Below are positions 45,301 to 53,838 of a stretch of 64,000 nt of DNA, piece by piece. A program made the translations under genes and the position numbers. This DNA comes from Acidobacteriaceae bacterium (lineage in GTDB: Bacteria > Acidobacteriota > Terriglobia > Bryobacterales > Bryobacteraceae), in NCBI GenBank assembly GCA_019240405.1, contig JAFAYL010000034.1, positions 1 to 64,000 on the forward strand, written 5' to 3'. The notes under the pieces were generated by a model. That model ran no database searches. It was given only the letters and a program-made list of their open reading frames with translations, and was not told where the DNA came from. The number at the start of each line of letters is the position of its first letter. Positions within the stretch are counted from its first letter, which is position 1.

Positions 45301-45797
45301 TGAATCGTGCCCGGCGTGAGCGTCGCCAATTGAACAAAATCTCGGCCATTCAAAGGAAGCTCGGCGACTTGCTGCGACGTAATCACCTGGCCCAGAGTCG
45401 GATTCGTTGTCTCGACTGCTACTGGTGTCGCGCTTACTTCGACCGTTTGCTGCACGGAAGCGGGTGCAAGTATAAAATTCACCTCGCGCTGTTCGTCGAC
45501 TTGGAGGCGGACATCCTTCTGCTCCACGGTCTGAAAACCCTTCAGCTCGGCCCGAACCGTGTAATTTGCCACACCCAACAACGGAATAATGTAATGCCCG
45601 GCCTGGTCGGTGACGGCATCCCGGATGAGTCCTGTCGCTTCTGCAGTTACCGTGACCTTCGCGCCAGAGACCGCCGCGCCCGTAGCATCGGACACTGTGC
45701 CCGAGATGCTTCCTGTCGCCTGTCCGTAAAGCAACGGACAGAGGAACAACACAAGCGAATAAATGATCGCCGCTTGCCACGCTCTTCTACTCAGCAT
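42363..45797 (-). CDS. TonB-dependent receptor-like (Oar-type) outer membrane protein
   Basis: 1144 residues from ATG 45797, with AAAGGGG just before it; an ATG at 45818 is the alternative. The signal peptide (SLVLFLCPLLYGQ) is followed by a carboxypeptidase regulatory-like domain (about 25-110, GSISGTVSDATGAAVSGAKV), a plug domain (VITSQQVAELPLNGRDFVQL) and a long beta-barrel ending in a Phe (VIQFALKLLF). This architecture is a hallmark of Acidobacteriota. Its substrate is unknown, but the flanking nucleoside hydrolases point to nucleosides or nucleic-acid fragments. Confidence 0.92.
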   Translation of the reverse strand: MLSRRAWQAAIIYSLVLFLCPLLYGQATGSISGTVSDATGAAVSGAKVTVTAEATGLIRDAVTDQAGHYIIPLLGVANYTVRAELKGFQTVEQKDVRLQVDEQREVNFILAPASVQQTVEVSATPVAVETTNPTLGQVITSQQVAELPLNGRDFVQLATLTPGTIQETNPGSFFTSGADSEVAARGSFSLSVGGSRANSTDWLLDGNDNNELTAGGIAILPSIDAIQEFKVLTYNYSAEWGTRAGPTVLVTTKSGTNTLHGSLFEFFRNTSLDARSFFATNTEKFNLNQFGGSIGGPIRRDKTFFFADIQNKFQRHGIPFTGLVPSAAMRTGDFTHDAFGNPRSGFLINPNVTGAPNTAFQCDSAGNPNPVAPNGSQSPGVNCNKIPAGLINPIAAKMINFYPLPDANNPALGYNYVNEPVRKLNEGEFDVRVDHNFSTKDTAFARFSYDQAVSYVPGGSPGFAEASPFGSNQGILNHGRNVAASETHVFSPNTVNQISGGYNRIFNYITSQGSYSCISNALGIPGANLGGDSCGMTSTQLDGGYWSLGDRGYSPFQGGTNVFSIADSFDMVRGNHDIKVGGEIRANQMNVRAIGFQDGYWIFTGAWGGEAMADFLLGLPSLAIHDQTFDGDITGRRWKMYRPFVQDDWRVTRDLTLNLGLGWALVTPITEAHNRQADFDPSNHQILIAGQNAGASAGIQMDKTDLEPRIGIAWKPFGSQNTVIRGGYAIFHDAAWSQGAQGLWQNPPFFAESGSFAFSGGCTFATAACATLYGKTPSAISMSSGFPIFTSPPTPQNFAGAFVSQNLDFKHGRVQQFNVNVERQIPGNIVLTLGYAGSRSSHILLYGNNLNIGSPAACGVVSGYTLGCGPGGAPFGLPYPQFPFSTIYNVNDIGRAHYNSFQVKAETKSSRYGLYGLIGYTYASVHDNGFTDGLGSPIGALYFPLPGWQKLDWALSQINLNHDFTASVIYQLPFGKGRRFGSSWSGPLDTLLGHWELTVIEKATSGFPIFIVDSSNTSGVNFQNDGNSFIRPNQTCNPSLGNSSLSRWFNTGCFAQPPADELGNASRTPVSGPDFINTDFSVIKHFPLPREATTLDFRAEFFNLFNHPQFGLPGADFNSPATFGAISSTVNNPRVIQFALKLLF

Positions 45798-45882
45798 GCA
45801 CGCCCCTTTCATCACCACCCGCGCGAGTGTCGAAGGAGGATTCTCCCTGAGGGAATCGAACTGAAGACAGGTGATCGGATCT

Positions 45883-45912
45883 AGTATCTTCGCTTGCCAC
45901 GGCAGGTGTCAA
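45883..45912 (-). promoter_or_regulatory. Candidate promoter of the receptor/exported hydrolase operon
   Basis: On the minus strand a perfect TTGACA (45907-45912) is followed after 18 bases by GATACT (45883-45888). It lies in the 142-base gap between the cytoplasmic hydrolase gene and the receptor gene, giving a leader of about 80 bases. This suggests the receptor has its own promoter in addition to any read-through from the permease. Confidence 0.5.
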
Positions 45913-45939
45913 GACGTGGCTTCATGCGCCAACACCGAT

Positions 45940-46908
45940 TCACCTTAGCGCTTCCATCACGAGAGCTTTCCACCGCTCCACATCTAGCTTCCAGCAAATC
46001 TTTATTCTCGCTTCGCGCTTGAGCGTTTCGGACCAGACAATACAATTCCGAGGATCGTGCGCCACGTTTAGCCGGTCGACAACCGTCATGCCTCGCGTTA
46101 ATTCGCTTGCAGTTTCGATATCAACGTAATGATCGCCAGATTCCAGGCACAACCCAGGTCGAAGCAGGATTCCCATTGCTACCGGATCGGGAAGAGCGAT
46201 GCCGATCTGCCCGGTTTGAATTTTGTTTGCCTCAATAGCTACCCTATTAGCGGAAATGGTGAAATCCGCGAGAGGGCTGCCGAAGCGTTTCAGCTTTGCA
46301 ATGTCTAGAGTATCGAAGACGGCGGAGCCTCGGGAAAGCTGCCATCCAATCATCTCAATAGGAAGGCCCGAATGGAAGACGATGCGAGCGGCTTCAGGAT
46401 CGACCCAAATATTGAACTCGGCAGCCGGCGTGACATTCCCTTCACAGCAAGGTGCGCCTCCCATGACAACGCACCGTGAAACATCTGCGACCAAGCTAGG
46501 CTTTTCGCGAAGCGCAAGCGCAAGATTCGTAAGCGATCCCAGCGTAATGATTTCGATACCGGGGCGGGTGGCGATGATTTTCAGAATTGCGCTCACGGCG
46601 TGATCGCGCTCTGCTTCGCGGCGCGTGGGCATATATCCGTGGTCGCCTAAGCCGTCGCTTCCGTGAAACCAGTCTGCGATTTCCAAGCTGCGAGACAGCG
46701 GTTTATCCGCTCCACGAAACACAGGCACGTCCGAACCGCAGAGCTCAGTCGTGTAGAGCGCATTTCTGGTGGCTTGATCTACGCCAACGTTACCAGCGAC
46801 TACCGTGATCGCTGCAACCGTCACCTCTTTATTTCGAAGCGCCATGATAAGCGCAACTGCATCATCCGAAGCCGTATCGGTGTCGATCAGAATGTGTCGC
46901 GAGCGCAT
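45940..46908 (-). CDS. Nucleoside hydrolase, cytoplasmic
   Basis: 322 residues, no signal peptide. The calcium-binding DTDTASDDAVAL, ITVVAGNVGVDQATRNAL, ITLGSLTNLALAL, VVMGGAP and EFNIWVDPEAARIV are all standard for the nucleoside N-ribohydrolase (RihA/IunH) family. Base preference cannot be read from sequence, but neighbouring dihydropyrimidine genes favour pyrimidine ribosides. It starts four bases after the permease gene, so the two are one operon. Confidence 0.93.
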   Translation of the reverse strand: MRSRHILIDTDTASDDAVALIMALRNKEVTVAAITVVAGNVGVDQATRNALYTTELCGSDVPVFRGADKPLSRSLEIADWFHGSDGLGDHGYMPTRREAERDHAVSAILKIIATRPGIEIITLGSLTNLALALREKPSLVADVSRCVVMGGAPCCEGNVTPAAEFNIWVDPEAARIVFHSGLPIEMIGWQLSRGSAVFDTLDIAKLKRFGSPLADFTISANRVAIEANKIQTGQIGIALPDPVAMGILLRPGLCLESGDHYVDIETASELTRGMTVVDRLNVAHDPRNCIVWSETLKREARIKICWKLDVERWKALVMEALR

Positions 46909-46912
46909 CGAG

Positions 46913-48346
46913 TCAGACTCGCCGGTTTCGCATGGCGGTCCAATATACTAGCGCTGCGACTGCAAAACCGACGAACCAGGCGTAATCGTATAGCCATCTC
47001 AGCGACGGAACGATCAGGCCACACAGGGCGACCGTGACACCGGTACCGAGCGCACCAATGGCTCGCAGGTTCACCCCACTGCGGTACTCGTAAACACTAC
47101 CGCGCGTGTACAGCGCCGCGAGATCGAGATTCGTTTTTCGTATCAGGAAGTAGTCCGTAATCATGACTCCGGCGATTGGCCCCAATAGACCGGAATACCC
47201 AACTAGCCACCCAAAGATGTAGCTGTTGAAATCTGTCAAGAGCTTCCAGGGCATCATGAGCAGTCCCGCAACACCGGTAATCAGCCCGCCCGTGCGGAAC
47301 GAGATCCACCGCGGATTCAAGTTCGAGAAGTCATTCGAAGGCGAGACTACGTTGGCGGCTACGTTTGTGTTCAGCGTCGCCACGAGTAGCGCAATCAGAG
47401 CAATTGACGCAACGAGCGGCTGCTGAAATTGTCCGAGCAGCGCAACCGGATCCCAAATCGCATGCCCGAACAGCACCACCGATGCGGAGGTTACGGCGAC
47501 GCCGATAAAGGCGTAGAGTGTCATGGCTGGCGGAAGGCCGATTGCCTGCCCGATGATCTGCGCCTTCTGTGACTTCGCATAGCGCGTGAAATCAGGAATA
47601 TTCAGGGCGACGGTCGCCCAGAACCCAACCATACCGGTGAGGGCCGGGATAAAGAATCGAATGAATTCTGCGGTGGTTTTGAAGCGGCTAGGACTGCTCA
47701 ACACCGGCCCGAACCCGCCAGCTTTTCTTGCGATCCACAAAAGCAGGAGCAACCCGATCCCGAGCATGAAGGGAGCGCCAATACCTTCGAGAAATTTGAT
47801 TGTCTCGATACCTCGACAGATCACGATGATGTTCAGCAGCCAGAACGCGAAGAAACAAATCCATGGCGCAGCTTGATCGTTTGCCGCGGCCGGAAATAGC
47901 ACCCGCAGCATGGAGGAAATTGCCTGCCCGCCGATCCAGGTTTGTATGCCGAACCAGCCACACGCGACAACGGCGCGCAACACAGCGGGAACATTTGCTC
48001 CCCGCACTCCGAAGGAAGCTCGCACAAATACCGGAAACGGAATGCCGTACTTAGCGCCGGCGTGCGCGTTCAACAGCATCGGAATGAGCACGATCAGATT
48101 GCCGAGAAGAATCGTCGCGATCGCTTGTTTCCAGCTCATTCCGCCTGCGATCAGACCCGAGGCGAGCATGTACGTGGGAATGCAGACGCTCATCGCCACC
48201 CAAAGCGAGCAATAGTTGTACACACCCCACGTGCGTCTTGCCGGAGGCACCGGCGCGAGATCTGGATTATAGAGGCTTGGGTCGAGGCGGGCATCAGCGA
48301 CGCTGAAGGCTCTCGCGCTGTGATCCTCAGCTCCTTGCCGGACCAT
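46913..48346 (-). CDS. NCS1-family base/hydantoin permease
   Basis: 477 residues with about twelve hydrophobic segments. The N-terminal LYNPDLAPVPPARRTWGVYN, MSWKQAIATILLGN and YGIPFPVFVRASFGVRGANVP are diagnostic of the NCS1 family (Mhp1, uracil, allantoin and cytosine carriers), inner-membrane cation symporters. With a nucleoside hydrolase behind it and reductive pyrimidine genes divergent to it (42 bases), uracil, thymine or a related ring is the likely substrate. Confidence 0.93.
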   Translation of the reverse strand: MVRQGAEDHSARAFSVADARLDPSLYNPDLAPVPPARRTWGVYNYCSLWVAMSVCIPTYMLASGLIAGGMSWKQAIATILLGNLIVLIPMLLNAHAGAKYGIPFPVFVRASFGVRGANVPAVLRAVVACGWFGIQTWIGGQAISSMLRVLFPAAANDQAAPWICFFAFWLLNIIVICRGIETIKFLEGIGAPFMLGIGLLLLLWIARKAGGFGPVLSSPSRFKTTAEFIRFFIPALTGMVGFWATVALNIPDFTRYAKSQKAQIIGQAIGLPPAMTLYAFIGVAVTSASVVLFGHAIWDPVALLGQFQQPLVASIALIALLVATLNTNVAANVVSPSNDFSNLNPRWISFRTGGLITGVAGLLMMPWKLLTDFNSYIFGWLVGYSGLLGPIAGVMITDYFLIRKTNLDLAALYTRGSVYEYRSGVNLRAIGALGTGVTVALCGLIVPSLRWLYDYAWFVGFAVAALVYWTAMRNRRV

Positions 48347-48388
48347 AGCTCAGAGTAGTTTGTCCGTTCGCGAGATCGCAAGCGCGGC

Positions 48389-49792
48389 ATGTCGCATAAA
48401 ATAGAAGATCTGAAGGCTTGTGACCGTTCGCAGGCTGGTACGCGAAGCTTGCCTCAATTGAAAAACACGAATCCGGCGAATGGAAGCCTTGCAGAGCTGC
48501 TGCCGCCGTTAACTGATCACGAAGCGCTAGTAGAAGCCAACAGATGTTTGTTTTGCTTTGACGCTCCGTGTACGCATGCCTGCCCGACGCACATTGACAT
48601 TCCAGGTTTCATAAAGAAGATCGCGACCGATAATATCCTGGGCTCAGCGCGCACGATCCTGGAAGCTAATCTCCTTGGAGCGACGTGCGCGCGCGTGTGC
48701 CCCGTTCAGGAATTGTGCGAAGGAGCGTGCGTGCTCGGAGCCGAGCATAAACCGATCATGATCGGCAGACTGCAACGCTACGCTATGGATCACGTTTACC
48801 GCCGCGGCATCCATATCTTCCAGTACGCCCCTTCGACAGGTAAACGCATTGCGATCATCGGTTCAGGTCCGGCTGGGCTGTCTTGCGCCGGCGAACTCGC
48901 GCGGCTTGGCCATTCCGTTACCGTCTTTGAAAAACGCGAACTTACGGGCGGTCTTTCCACTTACGGCATCATCACGCTTCGAGAGCCTATGGAAATCGCA
49001 CTCGCCGAGGTCGAAATGGTGAAGCGCATGGGCGTGGAGTTTCGGACCGGAGCCGAGCTGTGTTCCAGCCTCACGCTTTCAGAGCTGCGGATGCAATCCG
49101 ACGCAATTTTCCTGGGCTGCGGCTTGGGGTCAACCCCACAATTGCGAATTCCGGGCGAAGAACACGTTGTGGATGGCCTTGCGTACATCGAGCAGAGCAA
49201 GCTCGATCCATCACATCTCGATGTCGGACAAAATGTAATCGTGATCGGCGCCGGCAACACGGCCATCGACTGCGCGACGATTGCAAAACGCCTCGGCGCA
49301 CGCCAGGTCACGATTGTGTATCGCCGCTCAGATCGCGAGATGACTGCCTACGAGCACGAACACGAATTTGCAAGGGAAGAAGGGATCGAGTTCCAGTTTT
49401 TGACCCAGCCTGTGCGTATTCTGGCCGAGAACGGCATTGTGTTTGGACTGGCGTGCGTCCAAATGGCTCTAGGCGAGTCCGATTCATGCGGCCGCCGAAC
49501 TTCGCAGCCTGTGCCGGAATCGGAATTTATAATGCCGGCCGATCAAGTCGTCAAAGCGATCGGTCAGGAGAAGCCGTCACTCGCCTCGCTGCTTGGGCTC
49601 GCGACCGCACCCAGCGGCCATATCGCGGTGAACGGTAATTTTGAGACGAACATTCCAGGACTGTATGCCGGAGGCGACGCGATCCGATCATCGGGAGCTT
49701 GTTCCACGGTCATGGCCGTTGAGGATGGTAAACTTGCTGCTCGCGCGATTCACAAGCAACTGACCGGGCTGCCCGTTCCGGAGGCGCTCTAG
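48389..49792 (+). CDS. preT: NAD(P)-dependent dihydropyrimidine dehydrogenase, PreT subunit
   Basis: 467 residues. N-terminal Fe-S cysteines lie in CLFCFDAPCTHACPTHIDIP and CARVCPVQELCEGACVLG; RIAIIGSGPAGLSCAGELAR binds FAD and VIVIGAGNTAIDCATIAKRL binds NAD(P). This is the GltD-like electron-input subunit that passes electrons to PreA for reduction of uracil or thymine. The order preT-preA with a single base between the genes matches the known two-subunit enzyme. Confidence 0.93.
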   Translation: MSHKIEDLKACDRSQAGTRSLPQLKNTNPANGSLAELLPPLTDHEALVEANRCLFCFDAPCTHACPTHIDIPGFIKKIATDNILGSARTILEANLLGATCARVCPVQELCEGACVLGAEHKPIMIGRLQRYAMDHVYRRGIHIFQYAPSTGKRIAIIGSGPAGLSCAGELARLGHSVTVFEKRELTGGLSTYGIITLREPMEIALAEVEMVKRMGVEFRTGAELCSSLTLSELRMQSDAIFLGCGLGSTPQLRIPGEEHVVDGLAYIEQSKLDPSHLDVGQNVIVIGAGNTAIDCATIAKRLGARQVTIVYRRSDREMTAYEHEHEFAREEGIEFQFLTQPVRILAENGIVFGLACVQMALGESDSCGRRTSQPVPESEFIMPADQVVKAIGQEKPSLASLLGLATAPSGHIAVNGNFETNIPGLYAGGDAIRSSGACSTVMAVEDGKLAARAIHKQLTGLPVPEAL

Positions 49793-49793
49793 T

Positions 49794-51179
49794 ATGGCCG
49801 ACCTTCATATCAATTTCTCCGGAATCAGATCGCCAAACCCGTTCTGGCTGGCATCAGCCCCTCCGACAAATTCCGGAGCGCAGGTTCACAAAGCCTTCGA
49901 GGCCGGATGGGGCGGCGCGGTTTGGAAGACAATAGGGGCTCCTGTTTTGAACGTGTCGAATCGGTATGGCGCGTGGCATTACGGCGAACAGAAAATGGTC
50001 GCGATCAACAACGTCGAATTGATCTCCGACCGGCCTATCGAAATCAATCTGCGCGAAATCCGGGACGTAAAGCGGAACTGGCCGGATCGCGCCGTCATCG
50101 TTTCAGCGATGGTGGAATCGAAGCCCGAAGCGTGGCACGATGTTGTGCGCCGCATCGAGGATACTGGCGCAGACGGAATCGAGTTGAACTACGGCTGTCC
50201 TCACGGCATGAGCGAACGCGGTATGGGAAGCGCCGTGGGGCAGGTGCCGGAGTATTGCGAAGAAATCACGCGCTGGGTGAAGGAAGCCGCCCGAATCCCG
50301 GTTATCGTCAAGCTCACTCCCAACATCACAAACATCGTTAGCCCCGCACGGGCTGCCGCGAGCGCCGGCGCTGACGCTTTGTCACTGATAAACACGCTGA
50401 ACTCGATCATGGGGGTTGATCTTGACACGCTCGAAATCATGCCCAGCATTGCCGGGCAAGGGGGGCATGGCGGATATGCAGGACCGGCCGTGAAGCCGAT
50501 CGCGCTTAATATGCTGTCTGCTTTGGGAACCGATCCAATCGTTGCGGCTTCCGGCATCCCGATTTCCGGAATGGGAGGCATCTCCACCTGGAAGGACGCC
50601 GCCGAATTTCTGCTCTTAGGCGCAAGCAGCCTGCAGGTCTGCACAGCGGTAATGCATTACGGATTTCGCATTATTGAGGATCTCTGCGATGGCCTTTCGA
50701 ATTGGATGGATTCGAAAGGCTTCAAAACTGTGGCGGAAATCACGGGCAAGTCGCTCAATCGTGTCTCCGAGTTCAAAGACCTGGATCTGTCCTTCCGCAC
50801 AGTAGCGCGAATCAAGCCGGACAAATGCATCAAGTGCAATCTGTGTTATGTAGCTTGCAACGACAGTGCACATCAGTGTATCGATCTCATCACCGGCGCG
50901 GGCAGCGTTGTCCAACCTTATTCGTATAGCGTGCGCTCGAACGGAAAGGAGGATGCGGTTAGTACTCGTCCTCAGCCGCGTGTTCGCGAAGAAGATTGCG
51001 TGGGTTGCCGCCTTTGTTACAACATCTGCCCTGTGCATGAGTGTATTGAAATGGTTGAGCTTCCGCCGTACCGCGCTTCCGTTACGTGGGATCAACTCTC
51101 GCAATCCCAGCGTGAGGTGACGGAGGACTGGGAGGCGATGAACCGCTACCGGGAACAGCAGAAGATTCACATTCATTAG
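49794..51179 (+). CDS. preA: NAD(P)-dependent dihydropyrimidine dehydrogenase, PreA subunit
   Basis: 461 residues. A dihydroorotate-dehydrogenase-like FMN barrel begins INFSGIRSPNPFWLASAPPT and contains the active-site loop NYGCPHGMSERGMG. Two C-terminal 4Fe-4S motifs follow (CIKCNLCYVACNDSAHQC and CVGCRLCYNICPVHEC). The family is known to reduce uracil and thymine to 5,6-dihydro products; the reverse reaction is possible. The next gene follows after 11 bases. Confidence 0.95.
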   Translation: MADLHINFSGIRSPNPFWLASAPPTNSGAQVHKAFEAGWGGAVWKTIGAPVLNVSNRYGAWHYGEQKMVAINNVELISDRPIEINLREIRDVKRNWPDRAVIVSAMVESKPEAWHDVVRRIEDTGADGIELNYGCPHGMSERGMGSAVGQVPEYCEEITRWVKEAARIPVIVKLTPNITNIVSPARAAASAGADALSLINTLNSIMGVDLDTLEIMPSIAGQGGHGGYAGPAVKPIALNMLSALGTDPIVAASGIPISGMGGISTWKDAAEFLLLGASSLQVCTAVMHYGFRIIEDLCDGLSNWMDSKGFKTVAEITGKSLNRVSEFKDLDLSFRTVARIKPDKCIKCNLCYVACNDSAHQCIDLITGAGSVVQPYSYSVRSNGKEDAVSTRPQPRVREEDCVGCRLCYNICPVHECIEMVELPPYRASVTWDQLSQSQREVTEDWEAMNRYREQQKIHIH

Positions 51180-51190
51180 GAGCTTCGCCC

Positions 51191-52570
51191 GTGTCGCTGC
51201 TAATCAAGAATGGCGAAATAGTCACCGCCGACTCGCGCTATCACGCCGATATTTACGTCGAGAACGAAACTGTCACGCGCATCGGCAAGGATCTCGAATC
51301 CTCGCCTGGGACCGAGATTATCGAGGCGGGCGACAAACTAATTTTTCCTGGTTTCATCGATCCGCACGTACACGTTTATCTGCCGTTTATGGCGACATTC
51401 GCCAAGGATACACACGAGACGGCGAGCATCGCAGCGCTTGTCGGCGGTACGACCACTTACATCGAGATGTGCTGTCCTTCGCGGATGGATGACACGCTCG
51501 AAGGTTATCATCTGTGGAAATCGAAAGCCGAAGGCAACAGTGCTTGCGATTACACGTTCCATATGGCGGTGACGAAGTTTGCTGGGAACACTGAAGCTCA
51601 GCTTCGCGAAATCGTGAGCGATGGCATCTGCTCTTTCAAGATTTTTCTCGCTTACAAAAACTTCTTCGGAATAGATGACGGCGAAATGTACCAGACGCTC
51701 GCGCTGGCCCGCAGACTCGGCGTAATTGTTACCGCCCACTGTGAAAACGCGGAGATCATAGCGCGTCTGCAGGAGTCGCTTCTTGCGGAAGGCAAAGCCG
51801 GCCCTGAGTGGCATGAGCCGAGCCGTCCGGAATCTGTCGAGGCTGAAGGAACGAATCGTTTCGCAACTTTTCTCGAACACACTGGCGCGAGTGGGTATGT
51901 GGTTCATCTCTCCTGTGAGGCGGCTTTGAAGGCTGCACTGTCCGCGCGAGAACGCGGAGTGAAGATTCATGTCGAGTCAGTTGTCCCGCATCTGCTGCTC
52001 GATAAGTCGTATGCCGAAAGGCAGGGACTGGCAGGAATGGAATACGTGATGTCGCCCCCGCTTCGCGACAAGCGCAATCAAAACGTACTCTGGAATGCGT
52101 TATCGGCTCAGCTCATAGACACGGTCGCTACCGACCATTGCCCATTCGATAAGGAGCAGAAGCTTCTCGGGAAAGAAGCCTTCACGCAAATTCCGAACGG
52201 CATTCCTGGAATTGAGGAGCGCGTGAATCTTCTCTATACATGCGGTGTCAACCGGGGCAGGCTCGATTTGCACCGCTTTGTCGACGCGGCTAGCACGCGA
52301 GCAGCCAAGCTGTTTGGCCTTTTCCCGCGAAAAGGGACCATCGCGATCGGCAGCGATGCCGACCTAGTCGTCTATGATCTCGCCTATCGAGGTGCCCTCT
52401 CTGCCAAGACCCAGCACTCGAATAATGACTACAATGCCTTCGAAGGATTCGAGATCGAGGGCCGTCCCTCTGTCGTGACTGTACGCGGCAAAATTCAAGT
52501 GCGAGACGGAGAGTTCGTGGGTGATCGCAAGCTTGGTCGTTTGCTGAAGCGCGAACCGCAGTATTTCTAG
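51191..52570 (+). CDS. hydA: Dihydropyrimidinase (D-hydantoinase)
   Basis: 459 residues, cyclic amidohydrolase. Metal ligands are seen as FIDPHVHVYLP (H-x-H), the carboxylated Lys in SFKIFLAYK, TAHCENAEI and VVHLSCEAAL (His), and the catalytic Asp in VATDHCPFDK. It opens dihydrouracil or dihydrothymine to N-carbamoyl-beta-alanine or its methyl analogue. Allantoinase is a less likely reading, because preTA lie immediately upstream. A four-base gap follows. Confidence 0.93.
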   Translation: MSLLIKNGEIVTADSRYHADIYVENETVTRIGKDLESSPGTEIIEAGDKLIFPGFIDPHVHVYLPFMATFAKDTHETASIAALVGGTTTYIEMCCPSRMDDTLEGYHLWKSKAEGNSACDYTFHMAVTKFAGNTEAQLREIVSDGICSFKIFLAYKNFFGIDDGEMYQTLALARRLGVIVTAHCENAEIIARLQESLLAEGKAGPEWHEPSRPESVEAEGTNRFATFLEHTGASGYVVHLSCEAALKAALSARERGVKIHVESVVPHLLLDKSYAERQGLAGMEYVMSPPLRDKRNQNVLWNALSAQLIDTVATDHCPFDKEQKLLGKEAFTQIPNGIPGIEERVNLLYTCGVNRGRLDLHRFVDAASTRAAKLFGLFPRKGTIAIGSDADLVVYDLAYRGALSAKTQHSNNDYNAFEGFEIEGRPSVVTVRGKIQVRDGEFVGDRKLGRLLKREPQYF

Positions 52571-52573
52571 GCT

Positions 52574-53827
52574 ATGCTGCTCGACCCAAAACGAACTGTT
52601 GCCGAATTAAAAGAGCTGCGCAAACTCACGAGCGACGAAAATGGGGCGCAGCGCGTCGCCTGGACCGACACGTGGCTGGCAGCGCGAGCGTGGCTCAAAT
52701 CGAAGCTTGCCGATTTACCGGTAGAGCAGCATTACGATGCGGCTGCGAACAATTGGATCACGTTGACCGGCGAGTCGCCGAAAGCGCTGCTCCTCGGCGG
52801 ACATCTTGATTCGGTTCCGAATGGGGGCTGGCTGGACGGCAGTCTGGGCGTGCTCTCGTCATTAGAAATTGTGCGCCGACTCGCGCGCCAGTACAATGGG
52901 CGACCACCCGTGACGATCCGTATGGTGGACTGGGCGGATGAAGAGGGCGCCCGTTTTGGTCGCAGCCTGTTCGGATCTTCCGCGTTTGCCGGTACGCACA
53001 GTATTGAAGCCGATCGCACGCGCACAGATAAAGATGGCATTAAGCTCGAAGATGCTCTGCGGCGCTGTGGAGTAGAAATTGACGACATCGGAGATGCGGG
53101 CCGTGAACGCGAACACGCTGCCGCGTATCTCGAACTTCACATTGAACAGGGTCCTGTTTTAGAGCGCATGGAGCGACCGCTCGCAGTCGTTCTCGGCACA
53201 AAAGGAGTCGAACGGCACTTGGTAACCTTCCATGGGCAAGAGGCGCATTCCGGATCGACGCCGATGAATGCGCGTCGCGATGCGTTAGCGGCTGCTGCCA
53301 AACTGGCGCTCGAAATCCGTCCGATTGCGAAGAAGCATTCCGATGCCGTGTGCACAGTGGGCAGCCTCAAAACATTTCCGGGAATCGTAACTGCTGTCGT
53401 CGGCCGGTGCGAGATGGCGCTCGATCAACGCGACCTTGACGCCGGTATCCTCGCGAGCATGCATCGGGAGGCGCGTGAAGCCAGTGAGCGCTTCGCGCGC
53501 GAGGAGAAATGTACGGTCGAATGGTCTCGCATTTGGAGTATCGAGCCTGTACCCTTTCACCCCACTCTCATTCGCCTTTGCGCGGAAGCTATTTCCGAAA
53601 GCGCCGGCGATGCTCCGCGCTTACCGAGCGGCCCCTTACACGACGCCGCTGAAGTAAGCCGCTCCGGCATTCCCACCGTTATGATGTTTGTCCAGTCGCT
53701 CGGGGGGATTAGCCACAACAAAATCGAGGACACAAAAGAGGAGTACATTGAATTGTCGGTGGCGGCGCTGGACCGGCTTGCCAGTAAAACAGTTTCTTGG
53801 ATTTTGAGCGAGACGAATAGAAAATAG
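52574..53827 (+). CDS. Beta-ureidopropionase / N-carbamoyl amino-acid hydrolase (M20 family)
   Basis: 417 residues. The bimetallic site shows LLLGGHLDSVPNGGWLDGSLG (first His and bridging Asp), WADEEGARFGRSLFGS (Glu pair), LELHIEQGPVLE (His) and GGISHNKIEDTK (C-terminal His). The dimerisation lid lies around 215-330. It should hydrolyse the carbamoyl group of N-carbamoyl-beta-alanine, giving beta-alanine, CO2 and ammonia. The N-carbamoyl-L-amino acid hydrolase branch is very similar, so the position in a preTA-hydA operon is the main guide. Confidence 0.9.
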   Translation: MLLDPKRTVAELKELRKLTSDENGAQRVAWTDTWLAARAWLKSKLADLPVEQHYDAAANNWITLTGESPKALLLGGHLDSVPNGGWLDGSLGVLSSLEIVRRLARQYNGRPPVTIRMVDWADEEGARFGRSLFGSSAFAGTHSIEADRTRTDKDGIKLEDALRRCGVEIDDIGDAGREREHAAAYLELHIEQGPVLERMERPLAVVLGTKGVERHLVTFHGQEAHSGSTPMNARRDALAAAAKLALEIRPIAKKHSDAVCTVGSLKTFPGIVTAVVGRCEMALDQRDLDAGILASMHREAREASERFAREEKCTVEWSRIWSIEPVPFHPTLIRLCAEAISESAGDAPRLPSGPLHDAAEVSRSGIPTVMMFVQSLGGISHNKIEDTKEEYIELSVAALDRLASKTVSWILSETNRK

Positions 53828-53838
53828 AGAGATAGTTT

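Noticed and set aside
51338-51970. 210-residue minus-strand frame inside the dihydropyrimidinase gene
   Set aside because: It is antisense to conserved metal-site motifs and has no independent support.
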